A DNA stretch of 64,000 nt, from NCBI GenBank assembly GCA_019637795.1, contig JAHBUY010000008.1, forward strand, positions 186,001 to 250,000, in the 5' to 3' direction. The position numbers and the translations under genes were made by a program. Each line of letters begins with the position of its first letter. The first letter of the stretch is position 1. The notes beneath the pieces were generated by a model, which searched no databases, was not told where the DNA came from, and was given only the letters and a program-made list of their open reading frames with translations. Below, one piece after another: positions 7,985 through 16,773 of the stretch. This DNA is from a bacterium. GTDB taxonomy: Bacteria > Desulfobacterota > Binatia > HRBIN30 > CADEER01.

Positions 7985-8029
7985 GTGTCGAGTAACCCTA
8001 CGGTGATCAGTGAGGTGGTGGCCCCCTAG
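7985..8029 (+). CDS. Putative 14-residue leader peptide with extended ribosome site
   Basis: GTG 7985 to TAG 8029 encodes MSSNPTVISEVVAP. It is preceded by AAAGGAGGT with a 7-nt spacer from GGAGG to GTG, an ideal arrangement. The match to the 16S rRNA 3' end continues far beyond a normal Shine-Dalgarno: 7968-7985 can pair over 18 nt with the usual bacterial 16S tail, with one G-U pair. The peptide has no run of a single regulatory amino acid, though V/I make up 4 of 14 residues. It may be a leader peptide for the structured RNA downstream and the phosphatidyltransferase at 8273. Coding is unproven. Confidence 0.4.
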   Translation: MSSNPTVISEVVAP

Positions 8030-8086
8030 GCCGGCTTCACACGTGTGTGGCCCGCGCGGGGCGGACCCGCTGGGCGGTCGATGGTC

Positions 8087-8239
8087 AACGGCCGCGCAGC
8101 CCGCGCCGTTGCGGCCCGGCGCATTCTCCGAGGCGCCGCATGAGGTGATTCCTGCCTGGGGAAACCCAGGCACCATCGGCCCCGGTTGCTCCCGCGACGT
8201 CACCCGCGGGGCGGCGCACCGCCGCAGCAGCAACCGGGG
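8087..8239 (+). ncRNA. Candidate structured RNA: three hairpins then a three-way junction
   Basis: Four consecutive structures lie on the plus strand. They are a stem 8087-8092/8105-8110; a perfect 6-bp stem 8117-8122/8133-8138; a perfect 7-bp hairpin GCCTGGG-GAAA-CCCAGGC at 8154-8171; and an 11-bp helix 8180-8190/8229-8239. The last encloses two adjacent 6-bp hairpins, 8191-8196/8205-8210 and 8211-8216/8220-8225, forming a closed three-way junction. The element ends 33 nt before the GTG of the phosphatidyltransferase gene. Known riboswitch signatures (TPP, cobalamin, SAM, glycine, fluoride) were looked for by eye and not found. High GC makes chance stems likely, but the exact nesting is striking. 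Confidence 0.5.
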
Positions 8240-8272
8240 TTCCTCTCTCCGGAGTCGCGGTAGGCCGTCTGC

Positions 8273-8851
8273 GTGTCGGACGCTGCGCCGGTGACGCCGG
8301 CGCGATATGGATCGGGCGTGCGTCGCCACGCCGCCAATCTCCTGTCGCTGTCGCGGGTCGTGCTGGCGCCCGTGTTCGCCGCGGCGGCGCTGGCGGCCGA
8401 GCAGGGCGCGTCGGGATGGATCGCGGCGGCGGTGTTCGCGCTGGTCATTGCCAGCGACGCCGTCGATGGACGGCTGGCGCGCCGGTTCGGCACGTCGTCC
8501 GACGCCGGCCGCGCCCTCGATCATGGCGCCGACATCATCTTTCTGCTCACCGCCTTTGCCGCCTACGTGTGGATCGGCGCTCTGTCGTGGTGGGTGCCGG
8601 CGGCGGTCGGTGTCGCCTTCGCCCTGTACGTCGTCGACTGGCGCCGGCCGTCGGCGCGGGGACCGCGCTGGGGTGCCGATCGCATCGGGCACCTCGGTGG
8701 CGTCGGCAACTGGGTGCTGCTCGGCGTGCTGATCGGCAACCACACCGTCGGTCTCGGGTGGCTGCCGCCGCCGGTGATGCGGCTGCTGTTCGCGCTCGTG
8801 CTCCTGTACTCGGCGGCGGCCATCGCCGGACGGTTGGCGGCGCGCCGCTGA
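8273..8851 (+). CDS. CDP-alcohol phosphatidyltransferase family membrane enzyme
   Basis: This 192-residue membrane protein has the CDP-alcohol phosphotransferase signature D-x2-DG-x2-AR-x8-G-x3-D-x3-D, seen as SDAVDGRLARRFGT then SDAGRALDHGAD. The aspartates bind two metals and the final one is the catalytic base. About five to six hydrophobic helices surround it. Family members make phosphatidylglycerophosphate, phosphatidylserine, phosphatidylinositol phosphate or cardiolipin-type lipids; the alcohol substrate cannot be read from sequence. The GTG start is at 8273. It follows a 556-bp intergenic region with a mini-ORF and a folded RNA and is convergent with a membrane gene 4 bp away. Confidence 0.9.
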   Translation: MSDAAPVTPARYGSGVRRHAANLLSLSRVVLAPVFAAAALAAEQGASGWIAAAVFALVIASDAVDGRLARRFGTSSDAGRALDHGADIIFLLTAFAAYVWIGALSWWVPAAVGVAFALYVVDWRRPSARGPRWGADRIGHLGGVGNWVLLGVLIGNHTVGLGWLPPPVMRLLFALVLLYSAAAIAGRLAARR

Positions 8852-8855
8852 CCGC

Positions 8856-9974
8856 TCAGCGCGAGGACGTCGCGGGCGGCGGCGCGATCTCGGTGCTCAC
8901 CGCGGTGCCCTGCACGAACATGCCGTGCAGGAAGAAGAGACTGATCAGCAGCGGCAGCAGGTAGTAGGCGACGCGGAAGAGCAGGACCGCGATCACCGCG
9001 GTCTCGAACGGCACCTGCATGCTGGCGAAGACCGCCGCCATCGATCCCTCCATCACGCCCAGCCCGCCCGGGATGAGGGAGGCGAAGGAGAGCACGATGC
9101 CGACCGCGAAGCCGACGATCACGTGGCTGAGCGCGATCGGGTAGTGCACGGCGAGGAACGCGGCGTAGAGGACGAGGATGGTGAGCAGCCAGTCGAGGGC
9201 GATGTAGATGAGCGGCTGCACCATCGCCCGGCGGCGCGCCAGCAGGAAGCTGATGCCGCGATTGAGGTTGAACTGGTAGCGCCAGATATGGGTGCGCGCC
9301 GGCGCCCGCTGCGGCGAGAACCGGTGCAACAGCCAGTGCGCGGCCTGCGCCAGTCTGAACAGCGTCCGCCGCCGTAGCCGGGCGTGGAAGAGGAGGAGCG
9401 CTGCCAGGACCGCGGCGATGAGGAAGAGCACCAGGAGCACCGTGGTCACCGCCAGCGCCGACCCGGTGAGGCTGTGGCTGGTGAAGACGTAGGCGAATCC
9501 AACGAGCAGGAAGAGGAGCAGCATGCAGTTGGTGAGGAACGTCTGCGCCAGCGAGATGAGCACCGCCGTCTGCGACGACACGCCGCGGCGGGTGAAGAAG
9601 AACATCCGCACCGCGAATCCCGAGAGGCCGCCGGTCGAGACGAGGTAGTTCATCGAGTTGGCGACGAAGGTGATCTTCAGCATCGCGAAGAGCGGCACCT
9701 GGCAGCCGGCCGCCAGGGCGATGCCCTGATACGAGCGCGCCATGGTCACGTAGCTGAGCAGCATGAAGACGACCGGGAGCGCCAGCAGCCAGGGGTCGGC
9801 GTGGGTCAGCACCGACCACAGCTCGGCCGGGTCGGCGAACAGGAAGATGGCCGCGAAGGCGATGATCCCGAGGAGCAGCGCAAGGCGGACCCAACGCGAG
9901 CCGCGCGCGGTGCGCACGGGCAGGTAGGCGGCGGAGCTCTCTTCCTGCCGCTCCTGGCGCGGCGCGTGGGACAC
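8856..9974 (-). CDS. LPG synthase TM-domain / UPF0104 family membrane protein
   Basis: This protein of about 372 residues has eight or so membrane helices. It matches the lysylphosphatidylglycerol synthetase transmembrane domain family (YbhN/AglD-like), with STGGLSGFAVRMFFFTRRG and the hallmark SLIPGGLGVMEGSM near the C-terminus. It has no aminoacyl-transferase domain, so it is likely a flippase-like or lipid-linked transport protein, not an LPG synthase. GTG 9972-9974 was chosen because GAGGG precedes it; an upstream ATG at 10019 would add 15 residues. It is convergent with the phosphatidyltransferase and divergent from tamB. Confidence 0.85.
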   Translation of the reverse strand: MSHAPRQERQEESSAAYLPVRTARGSRWVRLALLLGIIAFAAIFLFADPAELWSVLTHADPWLLALPVVFMLLSYVTMARSYQGIALAAGCQVPLFAMLKITFVANSMNYLVSTGGLSGFAVRMFFFTRRGVSSQTAVLISLAQTFLTNCMLLLFLLVGFAYVFTSHSLTGSALAVTTVLLVLFLIAAVLAALLLFHARLRRRTLFRLAQAAHWLLHRFSPQRAPARTHIWRYQFNLNRGISFLLARRRAMVQPLIYIALDWLLTILVLYAAFLAVHYPIALSHVIVGFAVGIVLSFASLIPGGLGVMEGSMAAVFASMQVPFETAVIAVLLFRVAYYLLPLLISLFFLHGMFVQGTAVSTEIAPPPATSSR

Positions 9975-10151
9975 TGGACCCTCGCGTGCGGACTTAGGGC
10001 CTGACGGGTGGCGGGTCAAGGCCGTGGGCGCGATGGCGAGCGCTGGCGCGCTGGCGAGCGGCGCCGCCAGACCTCGCGGACGCGGAACCCTCGCGCCGCG
10101 CGAGGCGATGCGTTAAGCGTGCGGGCGCCGCCGGGCGCGCGCGCTTCCTCG

Positions 10152-13100
10152 ATGAAACGGCTCCGACTGCTGGTGATCGCGTTCGCCCTGCTCGCCGTCG
10201 CGGCGCTGGCGCTGCTCGTCGGACCGCTGCGCGACCGCTGGCAGGAGCCGCTGCGCCGACTGATTGCGCGCGAGATCGGCGCCGCGTTCGGCACCACGTG
10301 CGCCATCGACACGTTGTCGATCGCGCTCGTGCCGCCGCGCGTCGAGGTCGGTGGCGTGCGGCTGGGCGACGACGGCGCCATCGCCAGTCTCGGCGCGGCG
10401 CACGCCGAGCTCGACCTGCGCCGCAGCCTGCGCCAGGGGCGCGTGGTGCTCGACGTCGCGGCCGGTCCGCTGGCGCTCGACCTCCCCGCCTTCCTGCACG
10501 CCCTCCCGCCACCGCATCCCGGTCCGCCAGAGCCCCTGCCGTCGTTCCGCGTCCGCCGCCTGCGCGTCCACGATGCGCGCGTCCAACTCACCGAAGCGGC
10601 ATCGCCGATCACGGTCGACGCGCCGCTGCTCGACGGCGAGCTCGGCGCCGACGCCATCCAGGGGCGCCTCAGCTTCGCCGGTCGGGGCGGCCCGCTGACG
10701 CTCGAGCATGGGCCGCATCGCACGGTGCTGACCAGCGTCGCCGCGGCGGGCGGCGAGACGGACATCGGCTGGCAGTTGCAGCGCGTCGCGGTCCGCGGCG
10801 AGGGCCTGACGCTCGACGGACACGAGCGCGAGGGGGCGCTGCGGCTCGCCGGCGACGTGGATCTGTCCAGCCTGGCGTTGCTCGACGAGAGCCTCGCCGC
10901 GCTCGCCGGTGCGGCGCACCTGGAAGGGAGCCTCGAGGGAGCGCTCGAGGAGCCGACGCTGACCGCGACCGTGCAGCTCCCGGCGCTGCGCGTCGCCGAT
11001 CACGACGTCGGGGCCGTCGACGTCACGGCGCGCCTGGACCGCCGCCAACTGGCCGTCAGCTCGCTCAAGGTCCGGGGCTACGGCGGCAGCGCCGCCGGGT
11101 CCGCCACCCTCCAGCTCGACGAGCGGCTGCAGACCAGCGCGCGCCTGACCTGGCGCGGCCTGGCGCTCCGCGAGGTGGCCGGCGCGATCGGCAGCGAGCT
11201 GCCCGCCGCGGTGCTCGAGGGCGTGGCGGAGGTGGGCGGGACGCTGACGCCGCTGCGTCTCGGCGGCACCGCCTCGGGCCGCATCAGCGCGCCGGGCGCG
11301 CCGACGCCCGTCGACTGGAAGGGCAGCGGCCGCTACGCCGACGGCGGCGGCAGCGGCACCGTCGAGATCTCGCAGCCGATGGGCAACAACGCCCGCGCCG
11401 AGGTCGCCGTCAGCGCCGCGGGGGCGCTCGACGGGACGGTGCGCATCCGCGTCGCCAATCCGGACGCGCTGGCCGCGATCGCGGCGATCGGCTCGCTGCC
11501 GCAGGTGCGCGGCGCTCTCGACGCGACGGCGCGCCTCGGCGGGACGCTGAGCGACCCGCGCTACGAGGGCTCGATCGACGGTCGCGGCCTGTCGCTGCTC
11601 GGGGTGCAGGTGGACTCGATCCGGGGCGATTTCGCGGGCGACCGTCGGATGGCGCGCAGCGATGGCATCCGCGCCGCGCTCGGCGGCGGGACGCTCGCCG
11701 CGAACGGCACGCTGGCGCTCGATCGCGCGGGCGCCAACACGTGGGCGGTGCACGCCACGGGGATCGATGCCGGCACGCTGACCGCCGCCGTCGGCGGGCT
11801 CACCGGCGTGCGGCCGCCGATCGCCGGCGGCCGGCTGACGCTCGATGCCGCGGCGACCGGGCCGTGGCCGAGCGTGCGCCTCACCGCGGCGGCGCGCCTC
11901 GGCGACTTCTGGCTCGGCCGCGAGCGCATCGCCGAGCTGAGCGCGACCGCCGAGGCGGCGGCCGGGGCATGGAACGCCGAGGCGCGGATGCGCAATCGCG
12001 GCCAGCAGGAGGTCGTGCTGCGCGCCAGCGGGCGCGGCAGCGACGACCTCGCGATCGCCCTCGACTGCGAGGCCTGGACCCTGACCTCGCTGTGGCGCGG
12101 CGAGGAGGTCGACATGGGCGGCACCCTGCGCGCGCGCGCCGCGCTGCGCGGGCCGGCGCGGGCGCTCAGCGGCACGGCGACGCTGACCGCCGACGATCTG
12201 GTGCTCGGCGGGCGCGCCTTCCGGGCGGTGCGGGTGGACGTCACCGCCGACCGCGGCCGCTGGCACGCCGCCACGGCGCTGCTCGACGACGCGCTGCGCG
12301 TCACCGCCGACGTGCGCCCCGATCCGGGGTTTCCGTTCGCCGCCGACGTGAGCTGGAGCGAGGCCGACTTCGCCCGCCTGCTCGGCGCCCAGCCCAACTG
12401 GCAGATGCTGAGCAGCGGCAGCGTCCACGCCAGTGGCCGCCTCGATGCCATCGCGCAGCTCGAGGCCCGCCTCGAGCTGACGCAGCTCACGCTGACCGGC
12501 GGGGCGCAGCCGGTGGCCGCCGAGGTGCCGCTGAGCATCACCTGTCGCGCCGGTCGCTGCCGGGTCGCCGACGTGACGGTGCGCAGCGGCGACACCACGC
12601 TGCGCCTCGACGGAGAGGCGGGCTTCGACGGGCGGGTGCGTCTGGCGCTCGCCGGTGGCGGCACGCTCGGCATGCTGGAGCTGATCGGCAAGCCGATCGA
12701 ATCGGCGCGCGGCACCTTCACCGTCGACGCCACGATCACCCACGGGGGCGGCGGTTGGTCCGCCCTCGGCACCCTGGAGCTGGCGCAGGTCGGCCTCGAC
12801 GCCGGCCTGCCGGTCGCCATCACCCGCACCAGCGGACGGCTGGTATTCGACGGCGAGCACGTCCGCATCGAGCAGCTCGGCGGGCGCATCGGCAGCGGCA
12901 CATTCACGATCGGCGGCAGCATCGATCTGCGCGCTGGACCGTCCGTGACCTGGGCCCTGCACGACGTCGGCGCGGATCCGCTGCCGGCGCTCGAGGTCGA
13001 GGTCGGCGGGCAGGGCACGCTCGAGGGCAGTTGGGAGCATCTGCGGGTGGCTGGCGATCTGCGCATCGTTCGCCTGCTCTACGACCGCAACATCGAGCTC

Positions 13101-13952
13101 GCGGACTTCCTGCCGCAGTTCAACCGCGCCCTCGCCGCCGCGCCGCGCGAGCAGACGGGGCGGGAGATCCAGCTCGCCCTCACCGTGCAGGCACCGGGCG
13201 ATCTCTACGTCGAGAACAACCTGACCCGGCTCGAGGGGCGGATGCACCTCTCGCTCACCGGCACCACCGCGCGGCCGGTGCTCGATGGGCGGGTGGAAGC
13301 GCTCGACGGCGAGGTCTACCTGCGCGGGCGCACCTTCGAGCTGCTCGGCGCGACGGTCGACTTCCGTCCCGACCTCGGCCTCGCCGCGGCGCTCAACATC
13401 AGCGCCGAGAGCCTGATCGACACGCCGGACGGCTCGTACGTGGTGACCGTGCGAGTGACCGGGACGACGGTGGACCCGCGCGTCACGCTCACCAGCGACG
13501 ATCCGAGCCTCTCGCAGACCGACATCGCGACGCTGATCGCCTTCGGGCGGACGATGGCGCAGATGCGGCAGAACGGTGGCGGCGCCTTCTCGCTGTCGGG
13601 CGCCATCGGCAACCCGATCGGCACCCTCCTCGGTGGGCAGGCGGAGAAGGTGCTGCCGATCGATCGCATCGAGTTCGAGCCGACGTTCTCGGCCACCACC
13701 GGCGCCTTCGAGCCGCAGCTCACCCTGGGCAAGGATCTCACCGAGGACCTCGCCGCGTCGATCGGACAGACCTTCGGCGTCGCCTCGCGCACGCGGGTCG
13801 AGATCAATTACCGCCTCGCGCCGCGGATCTGGGCGCTCGGCTCGTGGGAGAGCCAGACCGAGACCGAGGCCGGCGCCTTCGCCGCCGGCCTGCGCGCCCG
13901 GTACGAGTTCTGGCGGCTCACGCCCTACACCCTGCTGGGCGGCTTGCAATGA
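10152..13952 (+). CDS. tamB: Translocation/assembly module protein TamB (AsmA-like)
   Basis: This 1266-residue protein is anchored by an N-terminal helix (MKRLRLLVIAFALLAVAALA). It is followed by a very long run of beta-strand-rich repeats typical of AsmA/TamB bridge proteins. The conserved C-terminal DUF490 domain is evident in LTGTTARPVLDGRVEALDGE, RGRTFELLGATVDFRPD, SQTDIATLIAFGRT and the final LGKDLTEDLAAS region. TamB spans the periplasm and works with an Omp85 partner in outer-membrane protein insertion or phospholipid transport. Its stop overlaps the start of the Omp85 gene by 4 nt (ATGA), strong evidence for coupled expression. Confidence 0.93.
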   Translation: MKRLRLLVIAFALLAVAALALLVGPLRDRWQEPLRRLIAREIGAAFGTTCAIDTLSIALVPPRVEVGGVRLGDDGAIASLGAAHAELDLRRSLRQGRVVLDVAAGPLALDLPAFLHALPPPHPGPPEPLPSFRVRRLRVHDARVQLTEAASPITVDAPLLDGELGADAIQGRLSFAGRGGPLTLEHGPHRTVLTSVAAAGGETDIGWQLQRVAVRGEGLTLDGHEREGALRLAGDVDLSSLALLDESLAALAGAAHLEGSLEGALEEPTLTATVQLPALRVADHDVGAVDVTARLDRRQLAVSSLKVRGYGGSAAGSATLQLDERLQTSARLTWRGLALREVAGAIGSELPAAVLEGVAEVGGTLTPLRLGGTASGRISAPGAPTPVDWKGSGRYADGGGSGTVEISQPMGNNARAEVAVSAAGALDGTVRIRVANPDALAAIAAIGSLPQVRGALDATARLGGTLSDPRYEGSIDGRGLSLLGVQVDSIRGDFAGDRRMARSDGIRAALGGGTLAANGTLALDRAGANTWAVHATGIDAGTLTAAVGGLTGVRPPIAGGRLTLDAAATGPWPSVRLTAAARLGDFWLGRERIAELSATAEAAAGAWNAEARMRNRGQQEVVLRASGRGSDDLAIALDCEAWTLTSLWRGEEVDMGGTLRARAALRGPARALSGTATLTADDLVLGGRAFRAVRVDVTADRGRWHAATALLDDALRVTADVRPDPGFPFAADVSWSEADFARLLGAQPNWQMLSSGSVHASGRLDAIAQLEARLELTQLTLTGGAQPVAAEVPLSITCRAGRCRVADVTVRSGDTTLRLDGEAGFDGRVRLALAGGGTLGMLELIGKPIESARGTFTVDATITHGGGGWSALGTLELAQVGLDAGLPVAITRTSGRLVFDGEHVRIEQLGGRIGSGTFTIGGSIDLRAGPSVTWALHDVGADPLPALEVEVGGQGTLEGSWEHLRVAGDLRIVRLLYDRNIELADFLPQFNRALAAAPREQTGREIQLALTVQAPGDLYVENNLTRLEGRMHLSLTGTTARPVLDGRVEALDGEVYLRGRTFELLGATVDFRPDLGLAAALNISAESLIDTPDGSYVVTVRVTGTTVDPRVTLTSDDPSLSQTDIATLIAFGRTMAQMRQNGGGAFSLSGAIGNPIGTLLGGQAEKVLPIDRIEFEPTFSATTGAFEPQLTLGKDLTEDLAASIGQTFGVASRTRVEINYRLAPRIWALGSWESQTETEAGAFAAGLRARYEFWRLTPYTLLGGLQ

Positions 13953-16768
13953 CTTGGGTGACCCGGCTCGGCGGGATCGCCTGCGCCCTGGGCCTGGTGA
14001 TCGCGGCGGCGGTGGTGCGCGCCGACGACCGCGCGCTCGGCCTGCCGCTCGCCCGCGTCCGCTTCGAGTGCGACGCCTGGTTCGACGACGTCGCGCTCCG
14101 CCAGCGCCTGCCGCTGCGCCTCGGGGAGCCGGTGACGGCGGGGCAACTGGCGGCGACGCGCGCCGTCCTCGAGCAGACCAGGATCTTCAGCGACATCGAC
14201 ATCGTGCCCGAGGTCGAGGACGGCGACGCGGTGGTCGTCATCCATCTGGTGCGCCGCCTGGTCATCACCGAGGTGCGCATCGGCGGTTACGATGCCATGG
14301 GGTGGCGGGACGTCCACCGCTTCCTGCGGCTGCGCACCGGCAGCTTCTACGATCCGCAGCAGGTCGAGGCGGCGCGCGCCCGTCTCGAGGAGCGCTACCG
14401 CCAGTTCGGCTACCCGCAGGCGCGGGTGCGCCTGACGGTGCGCACGAGGCCCGGCGAGGTGGAGATCGACATCGCGATCACCGAGGGGCCGCCGCAGCGG
14501 GTGCGGGTGGTGGCGGTCACCGGTCGCCCCGGGGTGCCGGCCCGCGACCTCGAGCTCGCGCTGCGCGACCTGCTCGGCCAGCCGCTGCGCCGGCAGACGA
14601 CGCGCGATGCGGAGCGGACGCTCACGGCGGCGCTGCGGACGGCGGGCTACTTCGAAGCGTCGGTGGATGGCTCGTGGACGCCCATGTCGGACACCGAGGG
14701 CGCGCTCCGGTTCGAGGTCGACGCCGGCCCGCGGACGGTGCTCGAGGTGGTCGGCAACCAGCAGGTGTCCACGCGGCGCCTGCTCGACGTGATGGACCTG
14801 TCGCGGCGCCTGGTGATCACCGACGGGACGTGGCGCGAGATGGCGCGCCGCATGGTGGACGTCTACCGCAGCAACGGCTTCTACCGCGCGACGGTGAAGG
14901 TGTCGCAGAAGAGCGGCGACCCCCGCGTGGTGCGCTTCACGATCACCGAGGGGCGGCACTTCGCCGTGCGCCGCGTGCGCTTCATCGGCAATGCCGGCAT
15001 CCCGGCCAGCGACCTGCGGGCGCAGATGAACATCCAGCCGCAGCGCCTGCTGCCCTGGCCGCGCAGCGGCGCGTTCCAGCGCAGCGTCTTCGACGAGGAC
15101 CTGCGCCGTCTCTGGTTCTACTATCGCGAGCAGGGGTTCGCGGAGGCGCAGATCGTCGACGCGCCGATCACGGTCAACGACGACGACGGGACGATCGACA
15201 TCGCCATCGTCATCGAGGAAGGGCCCCGCACCATCGTGGCACTGGTCGAGCCGCCCGACCTGTCGGATCTGCCGCCGCAGACGATCGCCTATCGGGTGCG
15301 GGCCGGCGAGCCGCTCGAACCCGCGGCGCTCGATGCCGACACGATGGCGATCGCGGCGGCGTTGCGGCGCGACGGCTACGGCGCCGCGACGGTGACGCCG
15401 GAGGTCGAGCGCCACCGGGTCGACGTCGACGACTACGCCACCGTGCGCTGGGCGATCGCCCGCGGTCCGCGGCGGACCATCGGTGGCGTCCTGGTGCAGG
15501 GCAACGTCGAGACGCGCGACGAGATCATCGAGCGGCAACTGCCGTTCACTGGCGGCGAGCCGCTGGACCCCGACCGGCTGCAGGCCGGGCAGGACGCGGT
15601 GTATCAGCTCGGCACCTACCGCAGCGTCTCGGTGCGTCCGCTGTCGGACGCTGATCCGGCCCCCGTCGTCGGGGTGGACGTGCAGCCGCGGCCGCCCGGA
15701 TCGCTGCAGTGGGGCGGCGGCTACAACACCCGCGATGGCTTCACCGCCAACGCCGAGATCGGCTACGCCAACCTCGGCCGCCGCGCCCGGCGCATCTCGT
15801 TGCGCGCCCAGGGGAGCGTCCTGCCCGAGGACGTCAGCCAGTCGCAGTACGTGGCGGCGCTGGCGTATCGCGACCCGCAGTTCCTGCAGAGCCGCTGGCA
15901 GTGGAACGTCGAGCTGATCGGACAGCGCTCGACGCGCAACATCGACCAGTACAGCGTCACCCGCGGCAGCCTCGGCAACGGCTTCTCGCGCCAGATCCTG
16001 CCCCGTCTACAGGTCGCCGCCGAGGCCCAGGTCGAATACGCCGACGTCTTCGACCTGCAGCCGAAGTCGTTCCAGGGCGAGGACGAAGGGCCGTCGTGGA
16101 CGACGGCGATCTCGCCGTCGCTCCTGTACGACGGGCGCGACGATCCCTTCGCGCCCACCCGGGGCGTCTTCGATACCGCGCGCTTCCGCTACGCCCTGCC
16201 GGGGGTGTCCAACATCGAGTTCGGCAAGATCAACCTGCAGCACAGCCAGGCCTTCCCGCTGGCGCCGTGGTTGTCGTTCGTGGCCAGCGGGCGCGTCGCC
16301 TTCGGGCGGGCGTTCAGCGGCGGCACCGTGCTGCCGATCCGCGAGCGCTACTTCATCGGCGGCGCGACGACCGTGCGCGGGTACTCGGAGAACAGTCTCG
16401 GTCCGACCGGCTGCCGCAACGCCAGCCAGCTCACCGATTGTCCGGCCGACAATCGCGCCGTGCTCGGCGGCGACACCGCGATCATCACCAACTTCGAGGC
16501 CCGCGTGCCGATATGGGGCGCGCTGCGCGGCGCCGTGTTCCTCGACGTCGGCGGCAACTTCCTGACCCAGTGCGACGGCGCCTGCCAGCAGCGGCACGGC
16601 GTCTACGACAACACCTTCGACTGGTCGAACTTCCGCAAGGGCACCGGGCCCGGCCTCCGCTACATGACGCCGGTGGGCCCGATCAGCCTCGACTACGGCT
16701 TCAAGATCGACCGCCGCCCCGGCGAGTCGGTCGGCGAGGTGCACTTCAGTATCAGCGGCACGTTCTGA
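13949..16768 (+). CDS. tamA: Omp85-family outer membrane protein, TamA/BamA type
   Basis: This 939-residue protein begins with a signal sequence (about residues 1-25, ending near VVRADD). A series of POTRA repeats follows, with at least five recognisable by their strand-helix-helix-strand patterns (for example VRFECDAWFDDVALRQRL and LEVVGNQQVSTRRLLDVM). The C-terminal half is a 16-strand-type barrel with the Omp85 motif GGATTVRGYSENSLGP and a closing strand ending VGEVHFSISGTF. It is longer than E. coli TamA (577 residues) and BamA (810). The tamB gene directly upstream with ATGA overlap favours a TamA role, but BamA-like function cannot be excluded. Confidence 0.92.
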   Translation: MTWVTRLGGIACALGLVIAAAVVRADDRALGLPLARVRFECDAWFDDVALRQRLPLRLGEPVTAGQLAATRAVLEQTRIFSDIDIVPEVEDGDAVVVIHLVRRLVITEVRIGGYDAMGWRDVHRFLRLRTGSFYDPQQVEAARARLEERYRQFGYPQARVRLTVRTRPGEVEIDIAITEGPPQRVRVVAVTGRPGVPARDLELALRDLLGQPLRRQTTRDAERTLTAALRTAGYFEASVDGSWTPMSDTEGALRFEVDAGPRTVLEVVGNQQVSTRRLLDVMDLSRRLVITDGTWREMARRMVDVYRSNGFYRATVKVSQKSGDPRVVRFTITEGRHFAVRRVRFIGNAGIPASDLRAQMNIQPQRLLPWPRSGAFQRSVFDEDLRRLWFYYREQGFAEAQIVDAPITVNDDDGTIDIAIVIEEGPRTIVALVEPPDLSDLPPQTIAYRVRAGEPLEPAALDADTMAIAAALRRDGYGAATVTPEVERHRVDVDDYATVRWAIARGPRRTIGGVLVQGNVETRDEIIERQLPFTGGEPLDPDRLQAGQDAVYQLGTYRSVSVRPLSDADPAPVVGVDVQPRPPGSLQWGGGYNTRDGFTANAEIGYANLGRRARRISLRAQGSVLPEDVSQSQYVAALAYRDPQFLQSRWQWNVELIGQRSTRNIDQYSVTRGSLGNGFSRQILPRLQVAAEAQVEYADVFDLQPKSFQGEDEGPSWTTAISPSLLYDGRDDPFAPTRGVFDTARFRYALPGVSNIEFGKINLQHSQAFPLAPWLSFVASGRVAFGRAFSGGTVLPIRERYFIGGATTVRGYSENSLGPTGCRNASQLTDCPADNRAVLGGDTAIITNFEARVPIWGALRGAVFLDVGGNFLTQCDGACQQRHGVYDNTFDWSNFRKGTGPGLRYMTPVGPISLDYGFKIDRRPGESVGEVHFSISGTF

Positions 16769-16773
16769 GCGGC

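Noticed and set aside
7961..7990. Remnant of a 16S rRNA gene on the minus strand, because AAAGGAGGTGGTCCAG resembles the reverse of the 16S tail
   Set aside because: Similarity stops abruptly after 18 nt; the upstream helix-45 sequence does not continue on the other side, so it is not an rRNA fragment.
8150..8240. Possible cobalamin riboswitch, because of CCCGCGACGT near a hairpin
   Set aside because: The B12 box and the other conserved elements are missing, and the helix arrangement (three-way junction closing on two 6-bp hairpins) differs from the cobalamin fold.
10113..13949. A 1278-residue open frame on the minus strand opposite tamB, and similar very long frames at 4640-8743 and 10298-13948
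   Set aside because: They are antisense or frame-shifted shadows of real genes in very GC-rich DNA, composed mostly of Arg, Ala, Gly and Pro with no family motifs. The in-frame gene on the other strand or phase is clear in each case.
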